From Begonia masoniana (lineage: Eukaryota > Streptophyta > Magnoliopsida > Cucurbitales > Begoniaceae): a stretch of DNA of 64,000 bases. Shown here piece by piece: positions 10,492 through 22,225 of the stretch (position 1 is the first letter of the stretch; every line of letters begins with the position of its first letter). Made by a program: the position numbers and the translations under genes. The stretch is taken from NCBI GenBank assembly GCA_022432975.1, contig CM039502.1, forward strand, positions 21,105,228 to 21,169,227, in the 5' to 3' direction. The notes beneath the pieces are model-generated. The model searched no databases and had not been told where the DNA came from. It was given only the letters and a program-made list of their open reading frames with translations.

Positions 10492-11946
10492 CTAATAAGA
10501 AAACTCAGCTTTACCCGGAGGTCGAAAGGTGACAATCCCGGATCGACAGTCGATGGTGGCGAAATGCTGTGACAGCCAGTCCATCCCCAAAATAAGGTCA
10601 TAATGCTCTATGCCCATAACAATGAGGCGAGCATAGAGAGTACGGTCCCCAATCGAGATAATATTGCCCTGCACTACACGGCCGGACTGCATACGCTCTC
10701 CTGAAGGTAGCATCACACTATACTCGCATTCTGCTAACTCAGGCGCAAGCCTCAATCTCGACACACAAGCGGTGGAAACAAAAGAATGTGTAGCCCCCGT
10801 GTCTAACAAAGAAAATACGGGAACGCCAGTAAGTAATATAGTACCTGCTATCACGGCAGGCTGATCCTCGTTATCAACATCACCAGGCTCGATAAGAGCG
10901 AAGATCCTGGGCATAACGCTCCTCTGACCACCACCCGACTGATCTAGACCACGCTTCGGGCAGTCTCTAGCAAAATGGCCCGGCTCTCCACACCAATAAC
11001 ATACACCCGTACCCATCCTGCACTGGCCAGAGTGTTCCTTCTGACATTTAGGACAAACAGGTACCTGAGAGGCAACCTGCACTTGCTTACCCTTACCCCG
11101 GTCATTACCTCCCTCTAGAGGTCTCTTCACACCCCTCTGCTGCTGCTGGGGCTGCGCTCTCGGCTGATACCCTCGGTTCAGAGACTGAGGACGTATCTCT
11201 CGGAAGAAACCCTTAGCTGGCTCCCTCGGCTTGACAGAACTCTGATCTACTGCCTCAATATCAAGAGCTCTAGCCACAATGTCGTCATAGGATACACCAC
11301 GTACCCCTGATATCGTAAGGCGCATCCGGAACTCCTGGCTAAGTCCCTGTAAAAACCGACGCACCTTATCCTCGTTGACGCTGACCTGCCGTGGTGCAAA
11401 TCGAGAAAGCGCCTCAAACCTCCTCACATACTCGGCAATAGAACCAATCTGCCGTAACTGCATAAATTCAACCATCTTCGCCTCTCGTACGGTATGGCTG
11501 AAATATTTGTCGTAGAATAACTCTCTGAATCTCTCCCAGCCCATAATAGTCACATCGGTAGTCGTCTTGATGGAATCCCACCAAAACCGAGCATCCAGAG
11601 CTAAGTGGTAGGTCACCAATGCAACCTTCTCTCCATCCTCTATGCTAGCATACGCCAGCATGTCCTCCATCGTGCGAATCCACTCCTCGGCTGAAGAGGG
11701 ATCCGTAGACTGTCCGGTAAAGATAGGGGGCTGAAGCTTCTGAAACCTCTCCATCCCCCGGTTACCCGGAATAGCTGCCTCCCGAGCTCTAACGCCCTCT
11801 CGGTCTATCAAAGTACCCAGCTGTTGAGACTGTCTCTCCATCTGCTGAGCCTGTCTCTCCATATGCTGAGACTGCTGGGCAATAAAATCCTTGAGCGTGT
11901 CAATCGTATCATCTCTGTCGTCTCGATCGTTTCGTGGACGCACCAT
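10492..11946 (-). CDS. Gypsy copy 1 Gag plus aspartic protease
   Basis: A 484-codon ORF starting at an ATG (MVRPRNDRDDR) downstream of the PBS. N-terminal Gln/Met-rich coiled-coil repeats (residues about 20-45) are followed by the capsid region (WWDSIKTTTDVTIMGWERF, FLQGLSQEFRMRLT), a basic linker, one CX2CX4HX4C zinc knuckle (CYWCGEPGHFARDC, about 10957-11003) and the retropepsin site LLDTGATHSFVS (DTG near 10795-10803), ending in ILGMDWLSQH. The TAG at 10492-10494 separates it from RT by one codon plus ATG; it is probably a mutated CAG rather than a programmed stop. Gag forms the virus-like particle and protease matures it. Confidence 0.93.
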   Translation of the reverse strand: MVRPRNDRDDRDDTIDTLKDFIAQQSQHMERQAQQMERQSQQLGTLIDREGVRAREAAIPGNRGMERFQKLQPPIFTGQSTDPSSAEEWIRTMEDMLAYASIEDGEKVALVTYHLALDARFWWDSIKTTTDVTIMGWERFRELFYDKYFSHTVREAKMVEFMQLRQIGSIAEYVRRFEALSRFAPRQVSVNEDKVRRFLQGLSQEFRMRLTISGVRGVSYDDIVARALDIEAVDQSSVKPREPAKGFFREIRPQSLNRGYQPRAQPQQQQRGVKRPLEGGNDRGKGKQVQVASQVPVCPKCQKEHSGQCRMGTGVCYWCGEPGHFARDCPKRGLDQSGGGQRSVMPRIFALIEPGDVDNEDQPAVIAGTILLTGVPVFSLLDTGATHSFVSTACVSRLRLAPELAECEYSVMLPSGERMQSGRVVQGNIISIGDRTLYARLIVMGIEHYDLILGMDWLSQHFATIDCRSGIVTFRPPGKAEFSY

Positions 11947-12098
11947 ACTTATAAACTCCTATATAAAAGTTAAAACAAATATTCTAAGAAACTAGAAATC
12001 GAATAAAGCTATAAACATACTTACAGTTGATGAAGAATGTCCGCGTAGTGGCTGTGCAGTCGAGCAGTCTACATAACCGATTTTAAAACCCGGGGGCT

Positions 12099-12111
12099 CT
12101 GATACCATAAC
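12099..12111 (-). promoter_or_regulatory. Primer binding site of gypsy internal copy 1
   Basis: The minus strand reads TGGTATCAGAGC a few bases downstream of LTR 2 (start 12112 on plus), complementary to initiator tRNA-Met. An equivalent PBS precedes LTR 3 (about 19377-19389). Confidence 0.88.
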
Positions 12112-14703
12112 TGTAACAACCCCAATACTGTACCCGTATTTTTCTGTACTCTCTTTTTTTTTTTTTTTTTTTTTTTTTATTATAAACTAATATCTATAAT
12201 TAAACTCTAGGCGGAACCTAAACTGAAATCGAAACCAGAATCGAAATCGGAATTTAAATCTAAGTTTAAAACCATTTAAAACAAATATTCAAACTATTAA
12301 ATTAAAACAAATTTTCGATTAAAAACAAATGGGAGGGCAGAATTGACATTCTGCCCGAGAGGAGAAGGCAGCGCTCGATCGCTGGCAGCGATCCAGCGCG
12401 CAGCGCCCTATCGCTGGCAGCGATCAAGCGGGCAGCGCCCGATCGCTGGCAGCGATCAAGCGCGCAGCGCCCGATCGCTGTCAGCGATCGCGCGCGCGGC
12501 GCGCGATCGATGCTAGCGATGGCACGCGCGGCGCCTGATCGCCGACCCTCGCAGCGCCTGATCGCCATGAATGAATTACAAGTTGCCCTCTGGAATCCGA
12601 ATTCCAGAGAGCTAAACACTTAACTTTTACTAACTCTCTCTGGAATCCGATTCCAGAGAGCAATCCTCACATATGTATCATCATTTATCCACAATAACAA
12701 CAATCGACCAATAACCTAAACTCGACCAGCTGCAGCGGACTTTGCGAAATCCAACTGCGTGGATCGCTCTAAAAACCAAGCTTATCCGTGTCAAACCTAT
12801 AACGTTTCAAAACATTTCCATAACGTTAAATAAAGCTTTAAACCAAAACGTTTTACCGATCAGTTTATAAAACCTTAAAAACTTCAGTAAGTAAACCTAA
12901 CGTCTATCAGAACCAAGCATCCTATAATTTCTATACAAGTTAACCAATACATCCCAAAATATCCCAAAACCCTCAAAACTCTGTACATACTTCCCACGGG
13001 TCGGTTAAGCCTCGACTGCGCCAGCACACCACCGCAGCCATCCTCCGTCAACTGTATCATGCCTCAGGAGGAGGAATCCCATCCTCACCTGGTTCCTCGA
13101 TATCTAGATCACCTACACCATACAATACACTATGAGATGAAATCCCAGTAAGTTCTACGTAAATGCAATGCATGCTGTGCGTATGAGTTCGATAAACCAT
13201 GCTTTATTTTATCTTACTATGCAATGCTCAATAGGTGTCACCGAGATCCTATCCCTCTAACCAGAGAGAGCTCATCCAGCGGGCGGACTACTCTTTCCAG
13301 CTAGAGGCGGGGGGTGCACGCTTACAACACGTACAGCCGTGCCTGAGCCCCACCTCGCGTGACCAACTACAATACGCCTTTCGGCCAATACGCCTTTCGG
13401 CCAATACTATGCTCAATAGCCTTTCGGCCAGTGCTATGCTTTACGTTATCTTTAAAACTCTGTGCGGAAGTTCATTTTCATGCTTTTCTTTAAAACAAGT
13501 GATGCGTGAACAGTTCAATATCATACAATAAACAAACAGTAAACAAGCAATAATATATACCATCAAGACTGTAAAGCGTAAACTATAAACTCCTAAAACC
13601 TAACTACCCAAACCAAATACAATTAAACAACGCATCTCCAAAACTCCTCGAGACGACACGACGTACGGTGTAGGCCAATCGGCCAAAGAAGATCACGAGA
13701 ACTTACCTCGTGTCCAAAGCAGCTCAAGCTCCGTCCACGAGCGCTGTTTCACCTAAGCAATTTACAAGGATTGACGTTAAAACAAGTTTAAGTTAATAAA
13801 CTTCCAAATTGTCAAAACCTTAACTAAAAGGGCTTTCTAAAATTCTAATCCATTTCATCGAGCTATTTATTCGAGAAATTTACGCTCGGCACCTAAATTC
13901 TCAAATTACGAACTTTTCTGAAAATCCTAAAATTCTCGGATTTTAAACTTTTTCACGAATTGATCCAACTTCGTCCAATAATGTCCAATACGTTTAATAT
14001 ACACTTAATCACGGCTAATCTATTAATTACGAACCCTAATTCGCGTTTTTAACGAAAATAAATCGAAACCCTAATTACCTAAAACGCTACGGAACTAAAG
14101 ATTTAACGTTCGAAAACTGTAGAGACATACCGAGAACGTCGATTGGAGGAAGAAACGTGAAGGAAACGAAACGAACGGAGGTCGGATCGGAGTCGGATCG
14201 TGAGAAGTCGCGCGGCTGGCAGAGAGGGTTCGCGAGTTCCAGAGAAGAAAAGAAGAAGAATGAAGAAGAAGAAGAATTTGGTTATTTTTATAAAATTGAT
14301 TTGGTAAATTACCAAATTGCCATTCTTTAGTTTTTATATAGATTTCTTCTTTCGGTTTCGTTAATCGTCTAGCTATTCGGTTTCACCAAATCTCCTTAAT
14401 TCACTAACAAGTCCAACTTATTATTTGGGATTTAACAGAACTGTCCGTTTGCAATTTGGACCTCGTTTACTATTTTTACTGAAACGTCATTTACATTACG
14501 ATAAAGGTAATTACTCGGAATATAGCGTTTAATCTCCGAAAATTCCCATAATTTCCTTAAAATTCCTATTAATCGTTAGGATCGTAATGACGCTTTCTTT
14601 TTGTGAAACGGACCTGATTGACATAATTACCAAAAATGCCATTATATAACAAAATAACAATACAATATATTATATCCGTAATCCGTACAAGCCGGATATT
14701 ACA
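12112..14703 (-). repeat. Gypsy array LTR 2 (shared middle LTR)
   Basis: 2,592 bp serving as 5' LTR of copy 1 and 3' LTR of copy 2. It begins TGTAACAACC on plus and carries a long T run near 12152-12178 and a shorter GATCGC array (12370-12556). Intron-like segment 2 is 13113-13706, the GGCCGATTGGCC block 13668-13685 and the TATA box about 14331-14340. It differs from LTR 1 at well over ten positions by eye. Confidence 0.93.
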
Positions 14704-14765
14704 TTCTACCCTCCTTATTCAGAATTTTGTCCACAAAATTAAATCATACAAATAGATCAGGATAA

Positions 14766-15233
14766 CTAGTCATCATATCCTGCTGTCGCTCCCATGTAGC
14801 CTCTTCCACCTCGTGGTTCCGCCATAGGACCTTGACTAGCGGAATCTCTTTGTGCGTAGCACCTTGATGGAAGACTCCAAATACGTACCGGCCTCACCTC
14901 ATAGCGCAAGGTAGGCTGTACCTCGATATCTGTAGCCTCCACGATATGCGACGGATCGCGCAAGCACTTCCGAAGCATAGACACATGAAATACGTCGTGG
15001 ATACCCTCCATAGAAGCCGGAAGCTGCAATCTGTACGCCAACTTCCCGATCCTCTTCAGAATAGGAAAGGGCCCCACATAACGAGGGTTTAACTTGCCCC
15101 TCCTTCCAAATCTCGCTACGCCTTTGAACGGAGAAACCTTCAAATAAACTTCGTCACCCTCTTCGAACTCTAGCTCTCTCCGTCTAGTGTAAGCATAGCT
15201 CTTCTGTCTGCTCTGAGCTACCTCAATGCGCTG
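14766..15233 (-). pseudogene. Gypsy copy 2 integrase C-terminal region and chromodomain-like tail
   Basis: Homologous to 7466-7957. Two single-base losses near 14853 (TTGTGCG instead of TTGTTGCG) and 14880 shift the frame inside the chromodomain-like tail, so the last about 40 residues are out of frame. The TGA bounding the core is shared with copy 1. Confidence 0.85.
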
Positions 15234-15789
15234 TCAGATAATGGCAATCTTCTCTGCCGTCTGCTGTAGAATCTCAGGACCAACGATGCTGGCCTCGCCA
15301 ACCTCGTCCCAATATAACGGAGATCTACACTTTCGACCATACAGCGCCTCATACGGAGCCATGCCAATAGTAGCCTGGAAGCTGTTATTATAAGAGAACT
15401 CGATCAGTGGCAAATACCTGCTCCACGATCCCTGAAACTCCAGCACACATGCTCTGAGCATATCCTCCAGAATCTGATTCGTCCTCTCTGTCTGTCCGTC
15501 AGTCTGAGGATGAAACGCGGTGCTGAAATCAAGCTGAGTCCCCATAGCCTTGTGCAGACTCTTCCAGAACTTTGACGTGAATCTCAGATCTCTGTCTGAG
15601 ACAATAGAAACTGGCACGCCATGCAGTCTGACAATCTCCTGCACATAAAGCTCGGCGAGCTGATCCATAGACGATGCCATCCTCACAGATAAGAAGTGGG
15701 CCGACTTGTCAATCGGTCCAAGATAACCCAAATGCCGTCATGGCCTCTCGTAGTCCTCGCGGGAGCCCCATAATGAAATCCATGGAGAT
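15234..15789 (-). pseudogene. Gypsy copy 2 integrase core (frameshifted)
   Basis: Same domain as 7958-8512, with [13 protein letters not shown] and QTDGQTERTNQ intact. A 1-base loss near 15704 and a 2-base gain near 15759 disrupt the region of the first catalytic Asp, changes not found in copy 1. The bounding TAG and TGA are shared. Confidence 0.87.
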
Positions 15790-16914
15790 CTACTCCCACT
15801 TCCACTCAAGAATCGGCAGTGGTAACAGTGTTCCAGCGGGTCTCTGGTGCTCAGCCTTTACCTGCTGACATACTAGGCAGGTCTCAACATACTTGGCAAC
15901 CTCTCTCTTCATGTTCGGCCACCAGAAGTGTTGTCTCAAATCCCAGTACATCTTGGTACTCCCCGGGTGCACAGAATATGCCGAAGAATGTGCCTCGGCC
16001 AATATCTCCTTCTTTAGATCCTCGTCACTAGGCACGTACCACCTATGCCTGAACTTCAGAATACCATCCTCTGATAAATGGAAATCTGGCGAGTCTCCCA
16101 ATGTCATGCTCGATCGAAGCTCCATACACTCCGTATCACTCTGCTGAGCCTCGCGTATACGATCAAGAATAGTTGGCCTGAGAGAAATGTTGGCAAGCAT
16201 ATAGGACAACTCTGCCACTATCTCCACGTCGAATCTCTCAATCTCAGACCGCAGCGTAACTGACATCGCTGCTAATGATGGCTGACTCGCAGAAGGCACT
16301 CTACTCAATGCATCAGCTACCTTGTTCGCCTTTCCTGGGTGATACTTGATATCAAAATCGTAATCATTGACGAACTCAAGCCATCGCCTTTGTCGCATAT
16401 TCAGCTCCTTCTGCGTAAATAAGTACTTCAAGCTCTTGTGGTCGGAAAATATCTCGCACTGCTGCCCATATAAATAATTCCTCCATATCTTCAGTGCGAA
16501 GACCACAGCTGCTAACTCGAGGTCGTGCGTGGGGTAATTCTGCTCGTACGGCCTCAACTGCCGAGAAGCATAAGAAATAACTCTCCCCTTCTGCATCAAT
16601 ACACAACCGAGTCCCACTCCCGATGCATCACAATAAACACTGTACCTGACACCTTCATCAGGTAGCGCCAGTACTGGAGCAGTGGTCAATCTCTGCTTTA
16701 ACTCCATAAAGCTGTCATCACAAGCAGACGTCCATACAAACTTCTCGTTCTTCCGTGTCAATCGCGTAAGAGGAAGTGCGATCCTCGAGAATCCCTCTAT
16801 AAACTTCCTATAATAACCGGCCAACCCGAGAAATCCACGCACCTCACGTACGTTCTTCGGCTGTGGCCAATCTCTGACCACCTGAATCTTGCTCGGATCC
16901 ACAGAAACTCCGTC
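15790..16914 (-). pseudogene. Gypsy copy 2 RNase H and integrase zinc-binding domain
   Basis: 370 residues nearly identical to copy 1 (8513-9637); one visible change is His to Asn in the KIWR(H/N)YLYGQ block (plus 16487). RNase H and HHCC motifs are all present. It ends at the shared TAG. Confidence 0.9.
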
Positions 16915-17766
16915 CTATGATATAATATGGCCAAGGAAGCTCACCCTGTCAAGCCAGAACTCGCACTTCGAAAACTTTGGATACAGATGGTGCTGACATA
17001 GGGTCCTCAGAACAATCCTCAGATGCTCCTCGTGATCTTCCTTCGTTTTAGAGTAGATCAATATGTCGTCGATGAAAACCACCACGAACTTGTCCAGATA
17101 CTCCTTGAAGACACGGTTCATCAAATCCATAAACGCTGCAGGGGCATTAGTAAGTCCAAAAGACATAACAAGGAACTCATAATGCCCATACCTCGTTCGG
17201 AATGCCGTCTTCGGTATATCATCCGTACGGACCTTCAGCTGATTGTAACCCGAGCGGAGATCAATCCTGGAAAATACTCGGGCACCCTGTAGCTGATCAA
17301 ATAAGTCGTCAATACGAGGCAGTGGATACTTATTCTTCACTGTGAGCTTATTCAACTCCCTGTAATCAATACACATCCTGAGGGTCCCATCTTTCTTCTT
17401 GACAAACAGAATGGGCGCACCCCAAGGCGATACACTGGGTCGAATAAACCCCTTCTCTAACAGCTCGTCAAGCTGAGTCCTCAACTCTCTCAACTCAGCT
17501 GGCGCCAACCGATACGGGTTCTTGAACCTCGGCGCGGAGTTTGGATAGACATAGATAGTGAATTCGATCTCCCGGTCTGGTGGTAACCCGGGAAGATCAT
17601 CAAGGAAAATACCAGAGAACTCTCTGACAATAGGGATGTCGCTCGGCATCAATCCGCTGAGCAACTGACAATCAAAGACAGAGGCCAAATAAATAGAGCA
17701 CGCACCTTTAAACTGCTCGTTGACCATCATGGAATAAGAGATAGGCGAGCTACTCAATCTGCTCAT
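16915..17766 (-). CDS. Gypsy copy 2 reverse transcriptase
   Basis: A continuous 283-residue frame holding the whole RT domain: [78 protein letters not shown] and the catalytic [11 protein letters not shown]. It ends at a TAG (16915-16917) also present in copy 1. It is the only unbroken RT of the array, but its polyprotein is cut on both sides by nonsense codons, so autonomous activity is unlikely. Confidence 0.92.
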   Translation of the reverse strand: MSRLSSSPISYSMMVNEQFKGACSIYLASVFDCQLLSGLMPSDIPIVREFSGIFLDDLPGLPPDREIEFTIYVYPNSAPRFKNPYRLAPAELRELRTQLDELLEKGFIRPSVSPWGAPILFVKKKDGTLRMCIDYRELNKLTVKNKYPLPRIDDLFDQLQGARVFSRIDLRSGYNQLKVRTDDIPKTAFRTRYGHYEFLVMSFGLTNAPAAFMDLMNRVFKEYLDKFVVVFIDDILIYSKTKEDHEEHLRIVLRTLCQHHLYPKFSKCEFWLDRVSFLGHIIS

Positions 17767-17769
17767 CGC

Positions 17770-19224
17770 CTAATAAGAAAACTCAGCTTTACCCGGAGGT
17801 CGAAAGGTGACAATCCCGGATCGACAGTCGATGGTGGCGAAATGCTGTGACAGCCAGTCCATCCCCAAAATAAGGTCATAATGCTCTATGCCCATAACAA
17901 TGAGGCGAGCATAGAGAGTACGGTCCCCAATCGAGATAATATTGCCCTGCACTACACGGCCGGACTGCATACGCTCTCCTGAAGGTAGCATCACACTATA
18001 CTCGCATTCTGCTAACTCAGGCGCAAGCCTCAATCTCGACACACAAGCGGTGGAAACAAAAGAATGTGTAGCCCCCGTGTCTAACAAAGAAAATACGGGA
18101 ACGCCAGTAAGTAATATAGTACCTGCTATCACGGCAGGCTGATCCTCGTTATCAACATCACCAGGCTCGATAAGAGCGAAGATCCTGGGCATAACGCTCC
18201 TCTGACCACCACCCGACTGATCTAGACCACGCTTCGGGCAGTCTCTAGCAAAATGGCCCGGCTCTCCACACCAATAACATACACCCGTACCCATCCTGCA
18301 CTGGCCAGAGTGTTCCTTCTGACATTTAGGACAAACAGGTACCTGAGAGGCAACCTGCACTTGCTTACCCTTACCCCGGTCATTACCTCCCTCTAGAGGT
18401 CTCTTCACACCCCTCTGCTGCTGCTGGGGCTGCGCTCTCGGCTGATACCCTCGGTTCAGAGACTGAGGACGTATCTCTCGGAAGAAACCCTTAGCTGGCT
18501 CCCTCGGCTTGACAGAACTCTGATCTACTGCCTCAATATCAAGAGCTCTAGCCACAATGTCGTCATAGGATACACCACGTACCCCTGATATCGTAAGGCG
18601 CATCCGGAACTCCTGGCTAAGTCCCTGTAAAAACCGACGCACCTTATCCTCGTTGACGCTGACCTGCCGTGGTGCAAATCGAGAAAGCGCCTCAAACCTC
18701 CTCACATACTCGGCAATAGAACCAATCTGCCGTAACTGCATAAATTCAACCATCTTCGCCTCTCGTACGGTATGGCTGAAATATTTGTCGTAGAATAACT
18801 CTCTGAATCTCTCCCAGCCCATAATAGTCACATCGGTAGTCGTCTTGATGGAATCCCACCAAAACCGAGCATCCAGAGCTAAGTGGTAGGTCACCAATGC
18901 AACCTTCTCTCCATCCTCTATGCTAGCATACGCCAGCATGTCCTCCATCGTGCGAATCCACTCCTCGGCTGAAGAGGGATCCGTAGACTGTCCGGTAAAG
19001 ATAGGGGGCTGAAGCTTCTGAAACCTCTCCATCCCCCGGTTACCCGGAATAGCTGCCTCCCGAGCTCTAACGCCCTCTCGGTCTATCAAAGTACCCAGCT
19101 GTTGAGACTGTCTCTCCATCTGCTGAGCCTGTCTCTCCATATGCTGAGACTGCTGGGCAATAAAATCCTTGAGCGTGTCAATCGTATCATCTCTGTCGTC
19201 TCGATCGTTTCGTGGACGCACCAT
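17770..19224 (-). CDS. Gypsy copy 2 Gag plus aspartic protease
   Basis: 484 codons with the same translation as copy 1 as far as I can see: coiled-coil N terminus, capsid region, CCHC knuckle CYWCGEPGHFARDC, protease LLDTGATHSFVS. It begins at the ATG about 165 bases from LTR 3 and ends at the TAG shared with copy 1. The intact Gag could in principle assemble, so this array may still supply Gag in trans if transcribed. Confidence 0.93.
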   Translation of the reverse strand: MVRPRNDRDDRDDTIDTLKDFIAQQSQHMERQAQQMERQSQQLGTLIDREGVRAREAAIPGNRGMERFQKLQPPIFTGQSTDPSSAEEWIRTMEDMLAYASIEDGEKVALVTYHLALDARFWWDSIKTTTDVTIMGWERFRELFYDKYFSHTVREAKMVEFMQLRQIGSIAEYVRRFEALSRFAPRQVSVNEDKVRRFLQGLSQEFRMRLTISGVRGVSYDDIVARALDIEAVDQSSVKPREPAKGFFREIRPQSLNRGYQPRAQPQQQQRGVKRPLEGGNDRGKGKQVQVASQVPVCPKCQKEHSGQCRMGTGVCYWCGEPGHFARDCPKRGLDQSGGGQRSVMPRIFALIEPGDVDNEDQPAVIAGTILLTGVPVFSLLDTGATHSFVSTACVSRLRLAPELAECEYSVMLPSGERMQSGRVVQGNIISIGDRTLYARLIVMGIEHYDLILGMDWLSQHFATIDCRSGIVTFRPPGKAEFSY

Positions 19225-19389
19225 ACTTATAAACTCCTATATAAAAGTTAAAACAAATATTCTAAGAAACTAGAAATCGAATAAAGCTATAAACATACTT
19301 ACAGTTGATGAAGAATGTCCGCGTAGTGGCTGTGCAGTCGAGCAGTCTACATAACCGATTTTAAAACCCGGGGGCTCTGATACCATAAC

Positions 19390-19428
19390 TGTAACAACCC
19401 CAATACTGTACCCGTATTTTTCTGTACT

Positions 19429-19463
<35 letters not shown>

Positions 19464-21955
19464 TATAAACTAATATCTATAATTAAACTCTAGGCGGAAC
19501 CTAAACTGAAATCGAAACCAGAATCGAAATCGGAATTTAAATCTAAGTTTAAAACCATTTAAAACAAATATTCAAACTATTAAATTAAAACAAATTTTCG
19601 ATTAAAAACAAATGGGAGGGAAGAATTGACATTCTGCCCGAGAGGAGAAGGCAGCGCTCGATCGCTGGCAGCGATCAAGCGCGCAGCGCCCGATCGCTGT
19701 CAGCGATCGCGCGCGCGGCGCGCTATCGCTGTCAGCGATCGCGCGCGCGGCGCGCGATCGCTGCTAGCGATGGCGCGCGCGGCGCCTGATCGCCGACCCT
19801 CGCAGCGCCTGATCGCCATGAATGAATTACAAGTTGCCCTCTGGAATCCGAATTCCAGAGAGCTAAACACTTAACTTTTACTAACTCTCTCTGGAATCCG
19901 ATTCCAGAGAGCAATCCTCACATATTTATCATCATTTATCCACAATAACAACAATCAACCAATAACCTAAACTCGACCAGCTGCAGCGGACTTTGCAAAA
20001 TCCAACTGCGTGGATCGCTCTAAAAACCAAGCTTATCCGTGTCAAACCTATAACATTTCAAAACATTTCCATAACGTTAAATAAAGCTTTAAACCAAAAC
20101 GTTTTACCGATCAGTTTATAAAAACCTTAAAAACTTCAGTAAGTAAACCTAACGTCTATCAGAACCAAGCATCCTATAATTTCTATACAAGTTAACCAAT
20201 ACATCCCAAAATATCCCAAAACCCTCAAAACTCTGTACATACTTCCCACGGGTCGGTTAAGCCTCGACTGCGCCAGCACACCACCGCAGCCATCCTCCGT
20301 CAACTGTATCATGCCTCAGGAGGAGGAATCCCATCCTCACCTGGTTCCTCGATATCTAGATCACCTACACCATACAATACACTATGAGATGAAATCCCAG
20401 TAAGTTCTACGTAAATGCAATGCATGCTGTGCGTATGAGTTCGATAAACCATGCTTTATTTTATCTTACTATGCAATGCTCAATAGGTGTCACCGAGATC
20501 CTATCCCTCTAACCAGAGAGAGCTCATCCAGCGGGCGGACTACTCTTTCCAGCTAGAGGCGGGGGGTGCACGCTTACAACACGTACAGCCGTGCCTGAGC
20601 CCCACCTCGCGTGACCAACACAATACGCCTTTCGGCCAATACGCCTTTCGGCCAATACTATGCTCAATATGCCTTTCGGCCAGTGCTATGCTTTACGTTA
20701 TCTTTAAAACTCTGTGCGGAAGTTCATTTTCATGCTTTTCTTTAAAACAAGTGATGCGTGAACAGTTCAATATCATACAATAAACAAACAGTAAACAAGC
20801 AATAATATATACCATCAAGACTGTAAAGCGTAAACTATAAACTCCTAAAACCTAACTACCCAAACCAAATACAATTAAACAAACGCATCTCCAAAACTCC
20901 TCGAGACGACACGACGTACGGTGTAGGCCAATCGGCCAAAGAAGATCACGAGAACTTACCTCGTGTCCAAAGCAGCTCAAGCTCCGTCCACGAGCGCTGT
21001 TTCACCTAAGCAATTTACAAGGATTGACGTTAAAACAAGTTTAAGTTAATAAACTTCCAAATTGTCAAAACCTTAACTAAAAGGGCTTTCTAAAATTCTA
21101 ATCCATTTCATCGAGCTATTTATTCGAGAAATTTACGCTCGGCACCTAAATTCTCAAATTACGAACTTTTCTGAAAATCCTAAAATTCTTGGATTTTAAA
21201 CTTTTTCACGAATTGATCCAACTTCGTCCAATAATGTCCAATACGTTTAATATACACTTAATCACGGCTAATCTATTAATTACGAACCCTAATTCGCGTT
21301 TTTAACGAAAATAAATCGAAACCCTAATTACCTAAAACGCTACGGAACTAAAGATTTAACGTTCGAAAACTGTAGAGACATACCGAGAACGTCGATTGGA
21401 GGAAGAAACGTGAAGGAAACGAAACGAACGGAGGTCGGATCGGAGTCGGATCGTGAGAAGTCGCGCGGCTGGCAGAGAGGGTTCGCGAGTTCCAAAGAAG
21501 AAAAGAAGAAGAATGAAGAAGAAGAGGAATTTGGTTATTTTTATAAAATTGATTTGGTAAATTACCAAATTGCCCTTCTTTAGTTTTTATATAGATTTCT
21601 TCTTTCGGTTCGTTAATCGTCTAGCTATTCGGTTTCACCAAATCTCCTTAATTCACTAACAAGTCCAACTTATTATTTGGGATTTAACAGAACTGTCCGT
21701 TTGCAATTTGGACCTCGTTTACTATTTTTACTGAAACGTCATTTACATTACGATAAAGGTAATTACTCGGAATATAGCGTTTAATCTCCGAAAATTCCCA
21801 TAATTTTCTTAAAATTCCTATTAATCGTTAGGATCGTAATGACGCTTTCTTTTTGTGAAACGGACCTGATTGACATAATTACCAAAAATGCCATTATATA
21901 ACAAAATAATAATATAATATATTATATCTGTAATCCGTACAAGCCGGATATTACA
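19390..21955 (-). repeat. Gypsy array LTR 3 (outermost 5' LTR)
   Basis: 2,566 bp. In the sense direction this is the promoter-bearing LTR of the array: TATA box 21585-21594, intron-like segment 2 at 20365-20959 with mini-exon from 20960, the GGCCGATTGGCC block 20921-20938, minisatellite about 20629-20681, GATCGC array 19651-19805 (fewest units of the three LTRs) and a long T run near 19432-19461. It is followed by CGGTA, completing the TSD. Confidence 0.93.
21585..21594 (-). promoter_or_regulatory. TATA box of the gypsy array 5' LTR
   Basis: The minus strand reads TATATAAAAA about 365 bases inside the LTR, just upstream of the pyrimidine-rich leader. The same box is at 7054-7063 and 14331-14340, and in the related plus-strand LTRs at 32508-32516 and about 60830-60842. 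Confidence 0.65.
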
Positions 21956-21960
21956 CGGTA

Positions 21961-22225
21961 CGTCCGCGGGGGTGAACCGGAAGGTGATAGGTCGTAAAAA
22001 AGGGGTCGTCACAATCCCACATCGCTTGGGGAAGTATGTGGAAATGAAACATATGTAAAGAGACCCTTTCAACATAGCAAGACGCGTTTTTGAGCACAAT
22101 TGACAACGGATCCCATAAGAACTCCGAAGTTAAAAGTACTTCGGCGAGAGCAATCCCAGGTTGGGTGACCGACTGGGAAGTTCTCGCCATACAAAGCCGT
22201 GAGAGGAGGATATTGGGCTGCGGCC
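21961..22225 (+). repeat. Cassandra LTR-C, middle part
   Basis: It continues the 377-bp LTR after the gypsy array (21956-21960 is the duplicated CGGTA). It includes the 5S-like block at 22103-22189. It ends in CGGCC (22221-22225), duplicated at 23516-23520 by the next insertion. Confidence 0.9.

Larger units (their letters stand above)
4821..21955 (-). mobile_element. Tekay/Del-like Ty3/gypsy tandem array (LTR-int-LTR-int-LTR)
   Basis: Three LTRs (4821-7425, 12112-14703, 19390-21955) alternate with two internal regions of identical length (4,686 bp each). The whole is flanked by one 5-bp duplication, CGGTA (4816-4820 and 21956-21960), so it behaves as one insertion in Cassandra LTR-C. The coding order on the minus strand is gag-PR-RT-RNH-INT-chromodomain-like, which places it among chromoviruses; long LTRs and the C-terminal motif resemble Tekay/Del. 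The two internal copies share four nonsense codons. Confidence 0.95.

Noticed and set aside
10492..10494. Programmed stop-codon readthrough between Gag and Pol
   Set aside because: Related element F has a continuous Gag-Pol frame here, and three further in-frame stops follow, so mutation is simpler.
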